Positions 25,731-37,498 of a stretch of 64,000 nt of DNA are shown here, piece by piece. The notes beneath the pieces were generated by a model, which did no database searches, was not told the origin of the DNA, and worked only from the letters and a program-made list of their open reading frames with translations. Both the position numbers and the translations under genes were made by a program. Source of the DNA: Allodiplogaster sudhausi. Lineage: Eukaryota; Nematoda; Chromadorea; Rhabditida; Diplogasteridae. The stretch lies in the NCBI GenBank assembly GCA_945643635.1, contig CALZFC010000046.1, positions 192,501 to 256,500 of the forward strand, read 5' to 3'. The stretch's first letter is position 1. The number at the start of each line of letters is the position of its first letter.

Positions 25731-26557
25731 CTATGTAGAGTGTTGCACGCAGGTATAGGATCTGATTGGATCGCCCTTGAATGTCCACTGCTCCTTAGCG
25801 CAGACGAGTAGCGCCTCTACTGGCTGTTCAATCTTCCCGAATCTCGTGGTCCTAGTGACCATACGAAAACTGAAAGAAGCACATGTTCATGCTAAAACCT
25901 TCCTTTTCGTCTTCTGTTCTCTTTTCTCAATATTATGACGCTACCCTTAGGGGGAGTAATTGCTTGTTCCGAAAAAGCCGCAGCCGAGAAGAATGGTATC
26001 GCATCCGTTGATGTCGCCCACTTTTTTTATACTACCAGAAGCTAATATCTCCGGGTTGCTCGACGAGATAATATAGGTAGTCGTTGCATCTGCACGTTGC
26101 ATTTTGAACTAAAAATTATTCATGTACATATAAGACAGTGTGAATTAAAAAATTTAGTTTTTTTTTCTTCAATTTTCGAATAAGCTGTTATTTTTGGCAC
26201 GGATTTAGAATATTCCACTGTTTGCCATTACTTGCAATCGCAAAAATTGCCAGATCAGCGTTTTGACAATTTTAACGATCGTCAAAAATGGCAAACAGTG
26301 GAATATTCTAAATCCGTGCCAAAAATAACAGCTTATTTTGCAGAAAAAAACCAAATTTTGTAATTCACACTGTCTTATATGTATAATATTTATGCACATA
26401 TTTATGTATGTATCAAATTACCAAGAAAAAAATTCGTGTACATAATTTATTTCGATTTGAAAGATTTGTTGAATAAAGCAAAGAATTTCACATGAACATC
26501 AGCCAACGTGAAGACGATTTCGATGGTTGCAAGAAGAAAGATCGTCAAAAGCTTCAT
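25731..26557 (-). CDS. Putative small secreted protein, possibly broken (C6/DUF281-like tail)
   Basis: Exon 1 (26498-26557) encodes a clean signal peptide, MKLLTIFLLATIEIVFTLAD, ending in phase 0. Exon 2 (25947-26108) continues FKMQRADATTTYIISSSNPE and later GDINGCDTILLGCGFFG before a stop. Exon 3 (25731-25869), after a TTCTTTCAG acceptor, contains EALLVCAKEQWTFKGD and ends YTCVQHST-stop. The order signal peptide, Ser/Thr-rich segment, paired cysteines and a C-terminal xxLxC...W...xxC recalls nematode C6/DUF281 secreted proteins, but this is a pattern resemblance only. Exon 2 meets an in-frame stop before a donor compatible with exon 3, so the gene may be a pseudogene or my exon border is wrong. 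Intron 1 carries the palindromic element at 26125-26383. Confidence 0.45.
26125..26383. mobile_element. Long palindromic (fold-back) element
   Basis: The left arm starts TACATATAAGACAGTGTGAA and includes GCTGTTATTTTTGGCACGGA and TTTAGAATATTCCACTGTTT; the right arm carries the exact reverse complement of the inner ~48 bp and of the outer ~20 bp, with looser pairing between. A loop of about 50 bp separates the arms. It has no ORF. Transcripts would form a long hairpin. Confidence 0.9.
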
Positions 26558-27636
26558 CTTTTCGAAATAAGCTGTGTGAAAATTATATTGTACTTTAGTT
26601 TCGGCACTAACAATATCAAGGCATAACAATGACAGCATTGTGGCACGCGAGAAAAGTGACAATAAAGAAGTTTTTTTAAATGTATTATTTAAATATTAAA
26701 CAGCTTAATATACAAAATATGTTGATTAATGCAAGAACTGGAAAAGTGTAAGCAAAATTTTGTTGTGCCTCTCCTCGACCTTACCATCCTATTTATACGA
26801 TCGTACACTCCACGAATGGCATGAAATTTTTTCTACTCTGACATTATGGATGTAATGTCAGAGAAGGAAAAAATATCTTTGTGATAAATTGTTTGCTTTT
26901 TTTCGACTTTCTGTTTCCGATCATTTACAACTCCTTCTCCTCTCTAATGATTTTCTCGAGCCATTGCAGCTCTCACTAACAGAATTGTGCAAAGTTCTGT
27001 GGCAGTTCAAAAAATACAGAGGTCTCAAATTAATGACTAATCACGAGAGCTATTGGAATTTGTTATGATGGCATTGCTATTTGACTGCTGAAATTATTGT
27101 ATTATTCATGTCCACATTCCATTATTTTCAGCAAGATTTCCACCCCAGAACGATGCCACTATGAACTGGTAAGGCAGCGCTGAAATGTATTCTCATTCGA
27201 AAATGCTATTTAATTTATTTACTTGGTAGAGCCTCTCAATTAATATACTCAGTTGGGGATGTAAATTGAAGCATTTATGAGCTCGGCATCGATGATTTCC
27301 TGACGAAAATCCGTTATTCGAAAAAAAGAAGTATATTACATGTGAATGGTAATCATTATAAATACAATGTGAATGTTATTTCAAGTACAAATCGGGCGTT
27401 CATGTGGTCTCAAGTGGTCGCGCTACTTCTCGAGCTGTCGGCGACTTCTTACTAATTGCTTAAATGAGCCCGAAACATAACCATAATATATTCAAATTTT
27501 GCTGACAATTTCTGTCGCGTCAGTCTAAAGCTTCTGCTCTCTCGGCTACGTGTCTGGCAAAAAGGAAGTGAGGTCAAGATTGAGCTTTCGTCTCCTTTAA
27601 AGAGCCTGCAACCAAAACGCTAAAGGAGCATGTTGA

Positions 27637-27895
27637 TTCTTCCCGCTTCGTCGAACCTGGCGATAGATTTGCACTTAGCGTGTAACGACGGGAGGGTCAG
27701 AAACAAAAGATGGTCGTGATCTTTTGTACCTGACCAAATTGCGTCTTACTAAAGCAGATTGGTCAGACACCAACTTCTAGTCCAAATGGCCGACCTCTGC
27801 ACATCGGTGACGGATTCGATTATCTACTTGCCGTCCTCGGCCACGATGGCCAACTCGCTGTCGATCACATCAAGATTCCCGGTGACCTTTGAAAA
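27637..27895 (+). pseudogene. Possible galectin-domain remnant
   Basis: Two frames together resemble a galectin domain. One reads SSNLAIDLHLACNDGRVRNK then RWS before a stop (compare the family's INL...DIALHFNPR...VVRN). A second, +1 frame reads NGRPLHIGDGFDYLLAVLGH and then DGQLAVDHIKIPGDL before a stop (compare PFxxGxxFxLxILV...VDxLxIxGDL). They are separated by stops and a frame change, so if real this is a broken gene or exons with an unrecognised intron. Resemblance was judged by eye. Confidence 0.3.
27695..27735. repeat. 41-bp hairpin
   Basis: GGTCAG-AA-ACAAAAGAT pairs with ATCTTTTGT-A-CCTGACC around a seven-base GGTCGTG-like loop. It lies within the galectin-like stretch. Function is unknown. 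Confidence 0.6.
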
Positions 27896-28489
27896 CTTAT
27901 TGCTAACCGTCCATTTGAAAAATAATACCGGCTAACCTTGCACAAGTGTGTTCTACTAATTCATATATTTAACTGAAGCGTAACATCAATCAAGCAACAA
28001 ATTTTTAATGTTTTTGAAAAAAAAATTCGAACAATTTTTTGCACAATTTCCTTATGTTTCGGCATTGTAAAGAATTTAATTAATTGTGAAAAAAATAACC
28101 ATACATAAATTATGCTTCTCTTGGAGAATGCCGAGTCTTTTTATCTCGATTAAACGGTCGTGTGAGATGCCTTTGAAATGAATAGAGAACAGAGTTCATC
28201 TTCGCCTCGAAAGTTCTCAGCATTGCATGACGTTTCTCTTTTACTTCTTCCCTCTTTTTCTCTCTCATGGTCAAACAATGCTGATTCAGCAACTGAAGAC
28301 AACTTATTCATCATAAAAAATGAGCAGGTTCTAATTTCGCAAGCACATTCCATTGAAATTTTGATAGTTTCAAATATGTCTTGTGACTCATGGTCAGGCG
28401 TATTATTTTTAAAGTGTATTGACTGCCTTTTTTACATATATTCGTGGTGGTCGAGATTGTTATATAGTTCGTGTTAATTGTTATCGCAT

Positions 28490-28681
28490 GCTATCTCTCT
28501 CTCTCTCTCTCTCTCTAGTTATCCCTCAGATCGTGTACATCGCAGTTTAAGGCGGTGGAATTCAACCTTAGATCATCTGAAACACGGTAGATAGAGGACA
28601 CTGAAACTGAACTGGCCCGTTTTGTTGACCGAGCTTTGTGTTTTGTCCGATTCTCAAGATCGAGAGGCAGAGAGAGGACTT

Positions 28682-28730
<49 letters not shown>

Positions 28731-29128
28731 AAGAGTGAACGAGATAGAGAGAGAGACAGCAGAGAACAAAGACAGAAGGATAGATGGAGAGAAAGACAAA
28801 ATTGCAGGATCAGGCCTCGAAAGTTTCACAAATGTAATTGTAGAGGTTTCAAGAGCCCGTTGTGCGGGAAACTAGCGAGGAGATAATGATTAAAAAAAAG
28901 TTAAGTTAAAGTACAGCTCGTTTCCCATTCCAGTCCTAACCTTTTTCTGAGCACTTGCAAATTAAGTGCGAAATTGTTAGAGCATCAGTTCCTCACTAGT
29001 GCTTCAATCATATGATAGAAGATGGCGCAAAATGGCTGGCTTGTCATTCGTGGTCGTGACTTTCGCTGTGGCCGGCTGGGCTTCTCTCTTTCTCTCTCTT
29101 TCTTTCTCTCTCTCTTTCTTTCTTTCCT

Positions 29129-29159
<31 letters not shown>

Positions 29160-29641
29160 TTCTCTCTTCCTCTGCCGCGCTACTCGAGTTGGTGTGCTAC
29201 AGTAAGCCAGAGAGTGTCTCGTGTGCTTGCGCGCGTGTCCGAGTCTCTGTCCGTGCTCTGCCTTCGATTCGTGGCCTCTTACATACATTGGCACTTCTTT
29301 CTTCCGCTCCGCTCCGCTCGTTCATTACTTTGTGTTTCCGTTCTTATTTTGTCAACAAGCAGCATTAGGCTCTGCGATGCGAGAAGAAGGAAGTAGAGAG
29401 AGAGAGAGATTGGAAGAGGGTTAGAGAGACAGATAGGGAACAGAGAGAGAGAGAAACAGAGAGAGAAAGAGAGAAACAGCAGCTTAGAGAAGTCGCAACT
29501 CGAATGAGTGGCGCGTGCACAGTTTTGTGCCTCCGTGAGATCATTTCGTCGCCCATATCGGGCACTGTCTCGTATTCTGGAGATTTTAGCCGAATCGTGG
29601 CTTTTGGCTAGAAACCTCTTTCCGCTCCTTCTCTCTCTCTC

Positions 29642-29677
<36 letters not shown>

Positions 29678-30140
29678 TCTCCCGATTACTTTCTCTTTCC
29701 CAAACATTTCTTTTGCTTTTTCATTTTACCTCTTTGTCTGCCGAAACTGTTCACTCTGCAATCTCTCTGTCTCTCTCTCATCGCCGCCCGGCCGGATGTC
29801 TCTCCTCTCTCTCTCTCTCTCTCTCGCTCTCTCTGTCTTCTCACTCTCTCTCCCTCTCTGCCTCCATTCCTGTCCCTAATTCCCTCTCTCTCTCTCCCTC
29901 CTCCTCCCACGGTGAGAGCGAGTGAACGAGAGAGCACAGCCACAGCTTCAAAAATCGATGGCCGGCCTCGCTTGCTCTCTCTTCTCCACTCTCCCTGCTC
30001 CCTTTCTTCTCTCGCCTCCCTCGCAGCTCTCTCTTCTCTGCCATGCTCTCTCTCCTTGCCACTTTCTTCGTTCTCCCACTTACTCTCTCGTACTTGTATG
30101 CTCTCTCGCTCTCTCGTTTCTCTCATCTCTTCTTCTCCCC
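28490..30140. repeat. (TC)n/(GA)n tracts with strand switches
   Basis: TC at about 28493-28517, GA at 28660-28760, TC at 29083-29172, GA at 29393-29480, TC at 29628-29690, 29763-29780, 29800-29870, 29881-29905 and 29965-30130. The switch from TC to GA and back within 1.5 kb is sharper than elsewhere in the window. Confidence 0.9.
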
Positions 30141-30513
30141 TGTACACCGAGACAGCGTGCGCTGACAACTCAGCCGAGCACCGCCCACAATTGCGAGTGA
30201 GTGCGATATTCTTCTATACTTTCTCTCTTATTTCTTAACTTGCTTTATGTCTATAATGTGCAGTATGTTGACTGGTCCCTTCAGAGTGACTGCCACTTAG
30301 TTGACCCTCTAGTACACGCTTCCAAACAAGTACGCTCAGCAGAATCACGATCATCCCATCGCCTATCCTGTGTCTTTCATGAAGAAGAACCGAGACCCGC
30401 TCTCTCGTTTCTCTGCGCTCTCTCGCACCGCTATGCTCTCTGCTACATCGCGCTTCTCTCGCCACTCTCTCGCGCTGCCGCAACTGCATCTCTCGACTGC
30501 GGTGCTCTAGTCC
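29032..30513 (+). CDS. Speculative secreted-peptide gene in TC-rich DNA
   Basis: A frame from ATG 29032 encodes MAGLSFVVVTFAVAGWAS, a plausible signal peptide, before running into TC repeat. A possible exon after the acceptor CCCTCTAG at about 30314 encodes YTLPNKYAQQNHDHPIAYPV, SFMKKNRDPLSRFSALSRTA and continues to a stop near 30513. The second piece has non-repetitive, coding-like composition at first but becomes TCTCTCG-driven. I cannot show that the two pieces are joined and recognise no family. Confidence 0.22.
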
Positions 30514-31080
30514 CACTAAAATTGTCTCGCAAAGTGTGTTTGAAGAGCGAGAGAGAGAGAGAGAGAAAGAGAGAGAAAGCGAAAAAATGTGAGATAAAAA
30601 CTGTTTAGCGCTTTTTTTTATAAGACAAACAATATTTTCAAACGTGCAATTTTTTTAATTCAAAAAAGCAATAGGATATTCGGCAATTTTCAATGCTTGA
30701 AAAATGGCGAGAAACCGAGATATTGGGGTAGTATGGAAAATTTGAGAGAGAGAGAGAGAAAAAAAAAAGATATTAGCAGAGAAAGGATAGAAGACGGGCT
30801 CACAATATCCGGCATCTGCGCTCCGTTTCATAGCTCCAAAAGGAGTTCTCTCTTGAATAGGGGAGGGGAGGGGGTGGGAGAAAATAGAAAAGTTATGACC
30901 TACAATTGATAAACAGCATAGATGGATGGCGATCGTCGGGTATTTTCTATTAGCGTATTGGTGTAAGTGAACGAGTTTTACATGTTTTGCGCGAAAAATA
31001 GATATATCTAGGAAAAAGAGTTAATTTGCCCAGAAACCATAAGAGGAGAAGAAGTCAGCAGCTTCTCATCTCCTCTGGCC

Positions 31081-34000
31081 ATGAACTGCATGATGGAGAT
31101 GGCAACGCACTGCATGAGTGGCGGGAAACAGGCGGCGAGCCTGGACGCACTTCAGCTGCCGACGCTCGGCTCCTTTAACGGCCACGACTCGCCACAAGTT
31201 TATATATTAATAAAAAAAAACTATTAATTAAAAAATATTTAGAAAAAATTGAATATAGAAATATATATATTTATTAATTATAATAATTACAGCTAATTAA
31301 TTGCATTAATTACAGCCACCTCCTCACTCACATCAGCGTGCGTCCGTGGTGTCGGAGGAAGCAGCAGAGAAGCAGAAGGCAGCTGGCGGAAGGAAGCGAC
31401 CACTGGCGCTGGCGCCACGCGTCGCGGCTCGCGTCGCGGCTCGCGTCGCGGCCAGTGGCACGACGGCGCCGCCCGGTGATCCGATCGCGCGCAAGTCGAC
31501 ACGTCTGTCGAGCAACGGCCAGCACGACGTGCCCGCCAACTACGTCGACGCCAAATATTGTAGAGAATAAAATTAACATTTAAAAAAAGAAGATATCCAA
31601 ATTAGAAAGAGAATATTTTAAAAAAAACATTTTAGCAAAACAATTTAAGCAGAAAACCCATATTTCTTTGAAAAATATATTCATATGTATGTGTATGTGC
31701 TGTCTAATTTCTGAGAGGAGTTTGTATAGGAAAATGCTAAATAATGTTAATTATTTAGAAGAAATTTGAATTAATAAATTGTTTAAAACATCATTGAATA
31801 AATAGATAATAAATAAAATATTTATTTTCATATCTTAATCTTCATCATTTTCAGCGCGCATCGTGAACGCGCCGTGCGGCGTGCGTCGGCAGCCGTATCG
31901 AGCACGCAAGCACGCGAGCGAGGCGAGCAGTCGGCGGAGCGACAATCTTCTCATCAACATGCAGCTGCCGCCGAGTAGCACGGCGCGGTCGCGCGCTCTT
32001 CCGGCCTCGCTCGTCGCTGCTCCCCTCGCGGCCACCGACGACCCCCTCGCGCACGCTGCTGCCGAGAATGGCGCGCGCGCCGCGAGGGCCTCCCTCGACG
32101 CTGCGGTCGAGCAGCTGAGGTGGGCGTACAGAAAACATGGAAGAAATTTGATTCGAGAGAAAATACTTGTTTAGGAGTCTTAGACATGGCGAAGCAAAGA
32201 GTAGTATCTTTAGAAAGACATATATTTCTCCTTGATGCATATTTCTGTATCTATCTCTCTGTCTCTCATCTCTGCTTCTCTGACTCTCTGTGCCACTTAA
32301 ATACGAGCTAACCGCTCCCCGTTATCCTTCTCCTTTTTATCTTCTTCTCTTGCCTCCAGGCAACGAAAAGCGGCGCAGGCGCGTGCTCGGCCGATTCCGC
32401 CCGAGGCCCTGCCGGATCGAGAGGAGCCACTCTGGCTGCCTCCTCCTCGCGGCGTCAGCATTGACTGCGACGGCCTGCAGCTGGCAGCCGACGCCATCCG
32501 CCGCCAGTTCCGCGGACGCATCCCTGTGGACGCGGTGAGCGCTGAAGAAGAAGAAAAATAATAGTATTTAGAAAAAAAGTGAAATACCCTCCTTTTGGCA
32601 GAAAAGAAAAACCATTTGTGAACAATTTAAAAACACAGCTGTACGTATCTGAAAAAAAAACATGTAGGACATAGGAGCTGCTCTCTAGGGGCTCTATGTA
32701 CTCAAAACATGCGCGTTTCCTTATTGTGCCAATTTCGCGGATGGATGGAGCAATGCTATGGAAAATGTTTGCGTTTAAGGGAAGGTGAAAACAACGGAAA
32801 ACAAGGTGTCGTGTACGTATGATAAATCGGGAACTATTAGATTGAATAGCAGGAAATTAAAATTTTATTAACTGAATACTTAATTAATTAATTAATTAGT
32901 TAATTAACATTCTCTGCCCAGATCATGCATCGCCTGATGCTGTGCGACTACTCGGTAGATCGACTGCTGGCCGAGATCGAGCTGGAGCGCGAGTTGCTGC
33001 CGCAGCCACTGCCGCGACTCGACAACGCGACCAATGCGGTGATGCACGAGTGAGTGGCAGAAACGATTTTCAACTTCCTGATATGGCCTTGACCGGGGCG
33101 TCACAAGCAATGCTAGCAGCCTGTAAATGTAGCGGATGTTTGCGGGTCGCGCAATTGGGGGAGAAGAGCACTGTGGCACAGCGGACTAAAGTGTCTAGAG
33201 TAGAAACACGGTCAATAATTGGAAACCGAATAATTCTAGAGGTTTGATGAGGTATAATTAGTAGATTAGTACGGTTAACGAATTTGCTAGAGTAGACAGT
33301 CGTGAAATGGACAAGGCAAATGGAGTTGGCAGGCATTAGAGTGGCAGATGAAAAAGAAGAAGAGACTTTTCTTTCTGCCTGCCTAAACAGTGATCACTGC
33401 TTCAGCCACATGAACTCGTTCCGATGTCTTCGGAAGTACTCGCATCGCGTGCTGCAGCATCTCCAAGACAGAGTTGTACGTTGCCGTAAACTCAGCAATT
33501 CTAGGGTGCTGTAAATTGCGGCTCAATCTTTTTCTATTTAGGTGCCCGAGTGGTATCTTGGCGAGATCATCACGTACTACCATCGCATAAAGATGCGCTC
33601 GTGTCCATCCAGGCCGCTTCAGGCTTGCGCCTGTCGGCAATAGTCAGTCAAGAGAGCAGAGCGATAGATAATGAGAGAGAGAACGCGAGAAAGAATGAGA
33701 AAGAAAGGACGAGAGAAAAAGAGCGCGCAAGATAGAGCCTATGAGAATGAGAGCGAGAGAAAGAGAGACAGAGCAATAAGTCGCAAGTCCCTGGGAAATC
33801 TGGCGACAGAAGGTACTGAATTGGCTCATGTCAACACCTACACCTTGCCTCGCCCTCTTCCTCTAGCTCCGCCCCTTCCTCTAGCACCGCCTCTTCCTCT
33901 AGCCCCGCCCCTTCCTCTAGCCCCGCCTCTTCCTCTAGCCCCGCCCCTTCCTCTAGCCCCACCTCTTCCTCTAGCCCCGCCCCTTCCTCTAGCCCCGCCC

Positions 34001-35495
34001 TCTTCCTCTGGCCCCGCCCTCTTCCTCTGGCCCCGCCCCTTAATCTATCTCCGCCCCAATTGCCTATAAGAACCGCCCCTTTTCCCAGCGTCGCTGGCGA
34101 TGAGGGTCCCCTGGCGGTGGAGACGGTGGAGTGCACGAACTGCACGGCGCGCGCGTGGCCGGGCCGTCTGCCGCGTCGTCTGTGTCTCGTGTGCGCGCTG
34201 TACGAGCAGCGCACCGGCCGGCCACGCCCCGTGACGGGAAGACTCGACGAGACGCACGAGTATCTCGTCTTCTTCTGGAAGCGCAGCCAGCAGCTCCAGC
34301 CTAAGCCAGGGAGGACGCTCGCATTCGCCGATGTCCGATTCGATTTTGGAATGCATTTATCCGCGTCATTTTGATGTGATATAACGTTCAGCCGATTTAG
34401 TTTTACATTAAGAACAAAAGTTCTGTTCATCTTGTAATGATTTGACGTAAAATATTTTTTAACGTGGAAATCTCTTTTCTGTAAAAAAAAAGAGAGTTAC
34501 ATAATGTTTTTTTTATGTTGCCAGGATCGGCGTGAAACATGTTCTTTTAGAAATAGTATAACAATTGCAAAAAGGAGTAACATATACAAAGTTGAACGCA
34601 CAAACTATAACAAGCAATTTAGGTGATCGCACTTTGCGCTAAAGAAGCTTCGGACAAACTGCCATTCCTCGACTTTGACGTCCCTGTACTGGAAAGGTCT
34701 GCAGCACCTATCTCTCTCTCTCTCTCTCTCTTTCTTCCTCTCTCTCTCTCCTTCTTTCTCTCTTTTTCTCTCTTTATATTTCTCGCTCTATTTCTCTCTT
34801 TCTCCTTTCAGCTGCCCTCTCCTTAATCGGAAGCTACCGCTGGCTCAGCGTTCACTCCTTCGCAACTTCACCAATGACGAGAAGAAGGCGCTTTTCAACG
34901 GTGAGCTCCTTTAAAAAAATTAAGACTCCATAAGGCTGCTATTTAAAATATACATATATTCTTATAAGGCATTTTAATAAATTTAAATTAACTAGGTTAA
35001 TTTTAATTAATTAAGTTAATTTTAATTAATTTAATTTAAGTTCATATTTTAGGCCTAGTCAAGCATGGCTTGGAATTCGAGCAAATAGCCACCGAGCTCT
35101 CGACTCAGTTCGACTTTGACAACTTTGACGTGCGCGCTTTCTACGAGAAGTACCGGCATCACTATCGACTGGACAAGGTATTAAACCCCTGTTTGAATTG
35201 GCGCCATTTTTGTCTCTTGAATGAATCATGAATGAGAATTTGTGTTGTTGTTTTTTTTTTTTAAATTGTTTTGATTGTTTTGGAGACACGACACGAAATT
35301 TGTAAAGCGCCATCTTTAAATATGCATAAATGGCGTCTTTTGAGTTGCACTATAAAGAAACTATGGCGACAATGAGAATTTGACGGTTTTCTCTTGCAGG
35401 TGATGAAAAAGTCGAGAGCTGCTGCGGACGCCGCGGGCAACGCGCGTGAGGAGATGGCAGTCAAGGACTTTATAAACCTCACCATGTCGACCTGA
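31081..35495 (+). CDS. CoREST/MTA-like chromatin corepressor: ELM2, SANT, GATA-type finger, second SANT
   Basis: Twelve exons join in phase: 31081-31197, 31316-31559, 31855-32119, 32360-32534, 32922-33049, 33391-33472, 33542-33600, 34089-34332, 34623-34696, 34812-34900, 35053-35177, 35400-35495 (about 565 aa). Residues ~120-270 look like a divergent ELM2 (CGVRRQPYRA; EPLWLPPP). Residues ~270-345 give MHRLMLCDYSVDRLLAEIEL and a SANT repeat (FRCLRKYSHRVLQHLQDR, EWYLGEIITYYHRIKMRS). Next is a GATA-type finger, ECTNCTARAWPG then LCLVCALYEQRTGRPRPV (CxxC-13-CxxC), then a second SANT (FTNDEKKALFNGLVKHGLEF, VRAFYEKYRHHYRLDK). In known relatives such domains recruit histone deacetylase and, in CoREST, LSD1. 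CoREST has two SANTs and MTA/RERE have SANT plus GATA; the combination is odd. The donor after MRS (GTGTCC) is weak. An Arg-Val-Ala-Ala triplication in exon 2 comes from a 12-bp DNA repeat. Confidence 0.83.
33846..34050. repeat. 18-bp minisatellite, CCTCTTCCTCTAGCCCCG
   Basis: About eleven tandem units alternate CTCTTCCTCTAGCCCCGC and CCCTTCCTCTAGCCCCGC with point changes. It lies in the intron before the GATA-finger exon of the CoREST-like gene. Because units are multiples of three, it opens long spurious Pro/Leu and Glu/Gly ORFs. Confidence 0.95.
34708..34808 (+). repeat. (TC)n tract inside a short intron
   Basis: A TCTCTC-rich pyrimidine tract fills nearly the whole 115-bp intron between exons 9 and 10 of the CoREST-like gene and merges with the polypyrimidine tract of the acceptor. 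Confidence 0.9.
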
Positions 35496-37300
35496 AGTCA
35501 CCTGTCAAACCACCACCCCTTGAAACCTTCTTAATTGAAAGCGACTGAATCTTATTAGCAAATCGCACTTATTTTATATTAAGTGGTTGCATTCTATCCA
35601 AATTGTGTATTTGAACTGCGCATGCTTTCCACAATTGTAATTTTCAACATTTCACAATCTGCAGTCAATTTTTGATCTCATCGCACTCGCAAAAACAACA
35701 AGAACACCAAGTTCCTTTTCTCAAATTGTGTAACAAGATGAGCCGCTCGTTTTTTTTTGTCGTAGATCTTCAATCATTTCTCTACTGCTCACGCTTTAGT
35801 AAGAAGCTTCCTATAAATCCATCTGCTGTTTAATGTATTTATTGGTTGCCTTTGTCTTGAAATTTCCATTATTTTTGCTTATCAATTTAAGCTCCCAGAG
35901 AAGAAATAATTCTTTGGTCATTAATTAATATCATTAATTAATACAGCATTTGTGCCTTTCTCTTCGTTTTCGTAATTTCCTTCCGCTGCCTTTGCGGTTG
36001 ACCTATCAATGCTCTGACTTGTATTTGAGTACCGCTCTTGTTCTTCTCCTGTATACGCGTTTTGCTTCTTGATGAACTGCCGAGTATACGCCTATTATTC
36101 ATATGAATTTCCGTTAATATCGATTGTTTATTATAGTTTAATTTGTTTTATTTTTTCTATCTAGCTCGAGACATTTTCTGTCGATTTAATTGTATTTGTT
36201 TAATTCTACTCAATTTGCCGAGATCGTTCCCGTGATTACGAAACACAATTACCCTCAATCCTGAATATCTCCATATCTGTGTGCCAGAGTTTGTATCCAA
36301 GCCTCTTTGTATCACTGCTTGAATCATATTCATTTATTGTAAGGAAGTGTAGATTTGGGTCTTCTTTGAATATTTTCGACCTTGTTGGCTATAAACCCTA
36401 TCTATGTATGTATGTATGTATACATACATACATATGTTTTACTCATAAAATTTTTAATTCGTTTTTTAAAGAAATTTCGCGACACATGCCATGAATATTC
36501 TTCAATTACAGCTTGGAGAAAAAATATATGTCTTAAAATGCTGGTATTCCTTTATTCTTTAATTCAAAGCGACAACTAAATAATTGTTTTTGCAATAGAT
36601 TCATAAATGCTCGCCTGAGCTGCAGAAAAAAATGAATAGGCGTTCACTGACACTCTAGATGAAGGCTCTTGAGCATCTTCTCCATCTGTTTTTCTCTCTA
36701 TCTAGATTTCATTCTCATTATTTTCCCAAGAAAACAACACTCTACACGTTGACCCCATTCTTCTTTAACAGTTACTAATTTTTATCGGTTTTCAAGGAAT
36801 CAAACCAACTTGTTCGTTTTGTTGCAAAATGGAGCTAGCCACTCATTTATTCTTGTTTAGCGAACAAATGGCCTGCCTTGTGCTTTGCTTTCTTGTTTGT
36901 CTCGAATAGCAGTCTGCTTTATCACTGCAATGCATCCTGATTCTTTCCCAGCCAGAGAAGACAGTTACGAGAGAGAAAGAGAGACAGAGATAGAGCAAGG
37001 AGAGAGAGCAAGACAGAGATGAGAGAAGAAAAGAGAGAGATTGAGAGATAAAGGTAGACGGAGAGAGTTGATAAAAAATAGTGGAAGAAACGGAGAGAGA
37101 GGAAAGAGGTAGATAGAGATTTAAAGATAAGAATAGAGACTATGCATTTCGAGCAGATGTTGCGAAAAGAGCAGAATCTCTGATGAGGCATCAAGTTACT
37201 TGGGAAACGATGAAAAAGTAAGGCATCTGGCTCGAGGCTGTGAATCGGTCACAAAAAGAGATTCGTTTCTCTCTCTCTGCTCTCTCACATTCGCCTTGTC
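35496..37300. other. AT-rich intergenic stretch
   Basis: No gene seen. It contains TATG repeats near 36400-36435 and a GA tract at 36965-37110 that is part of the upstream flank of FAR gene A. Confidence 0.7.
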
Positions 37301-37328
37301 TCTCGCATCGTTTATTTGTGGAAACTTG

Positions 37329-37336
37329 TATAAATA
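37329..37336 (+). promoter_or_regulatory. TATA box of FAR gene A
   Basis: TATAAATA lies 163 bp before the ATG. FAR gene B has the same octamer at the mirrored position, supporting a shared promoter. Confidence 0.6.
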
Positions 37337-37498
37337 CGCCAGTCTGAGCTGACTCTGACCATGCAAGCAGCCGGCTTTCTAGTTGGTTTCAATTGTTCCA
37401 GGATGATCCTGCTCCATCTTTTCTTTCACCAATAATTTCAGCAACCTTCCCTCCCCCACCCCCAAAAAATGAAAGGCCCTTTCAGGTACTCCTTGACA

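Noticed and set aside
31338..31583. Arg-rich alternative frame over exon 2 of the CoREST-like gene
   Set aside because: The frame containing PPPHSHQRASVVSEEAAEKQ joins in phase to exons 1 and 3; the Arg-rich frame does not.
33831..34430. 199-codon minus-strand ORF with a Glu-Glu-Gly-Ala repeat
   Set aside because: It is the antisense of the 18-bp minisatellite and of the GATA-finger exon, which is clearly coding on the plus strand.
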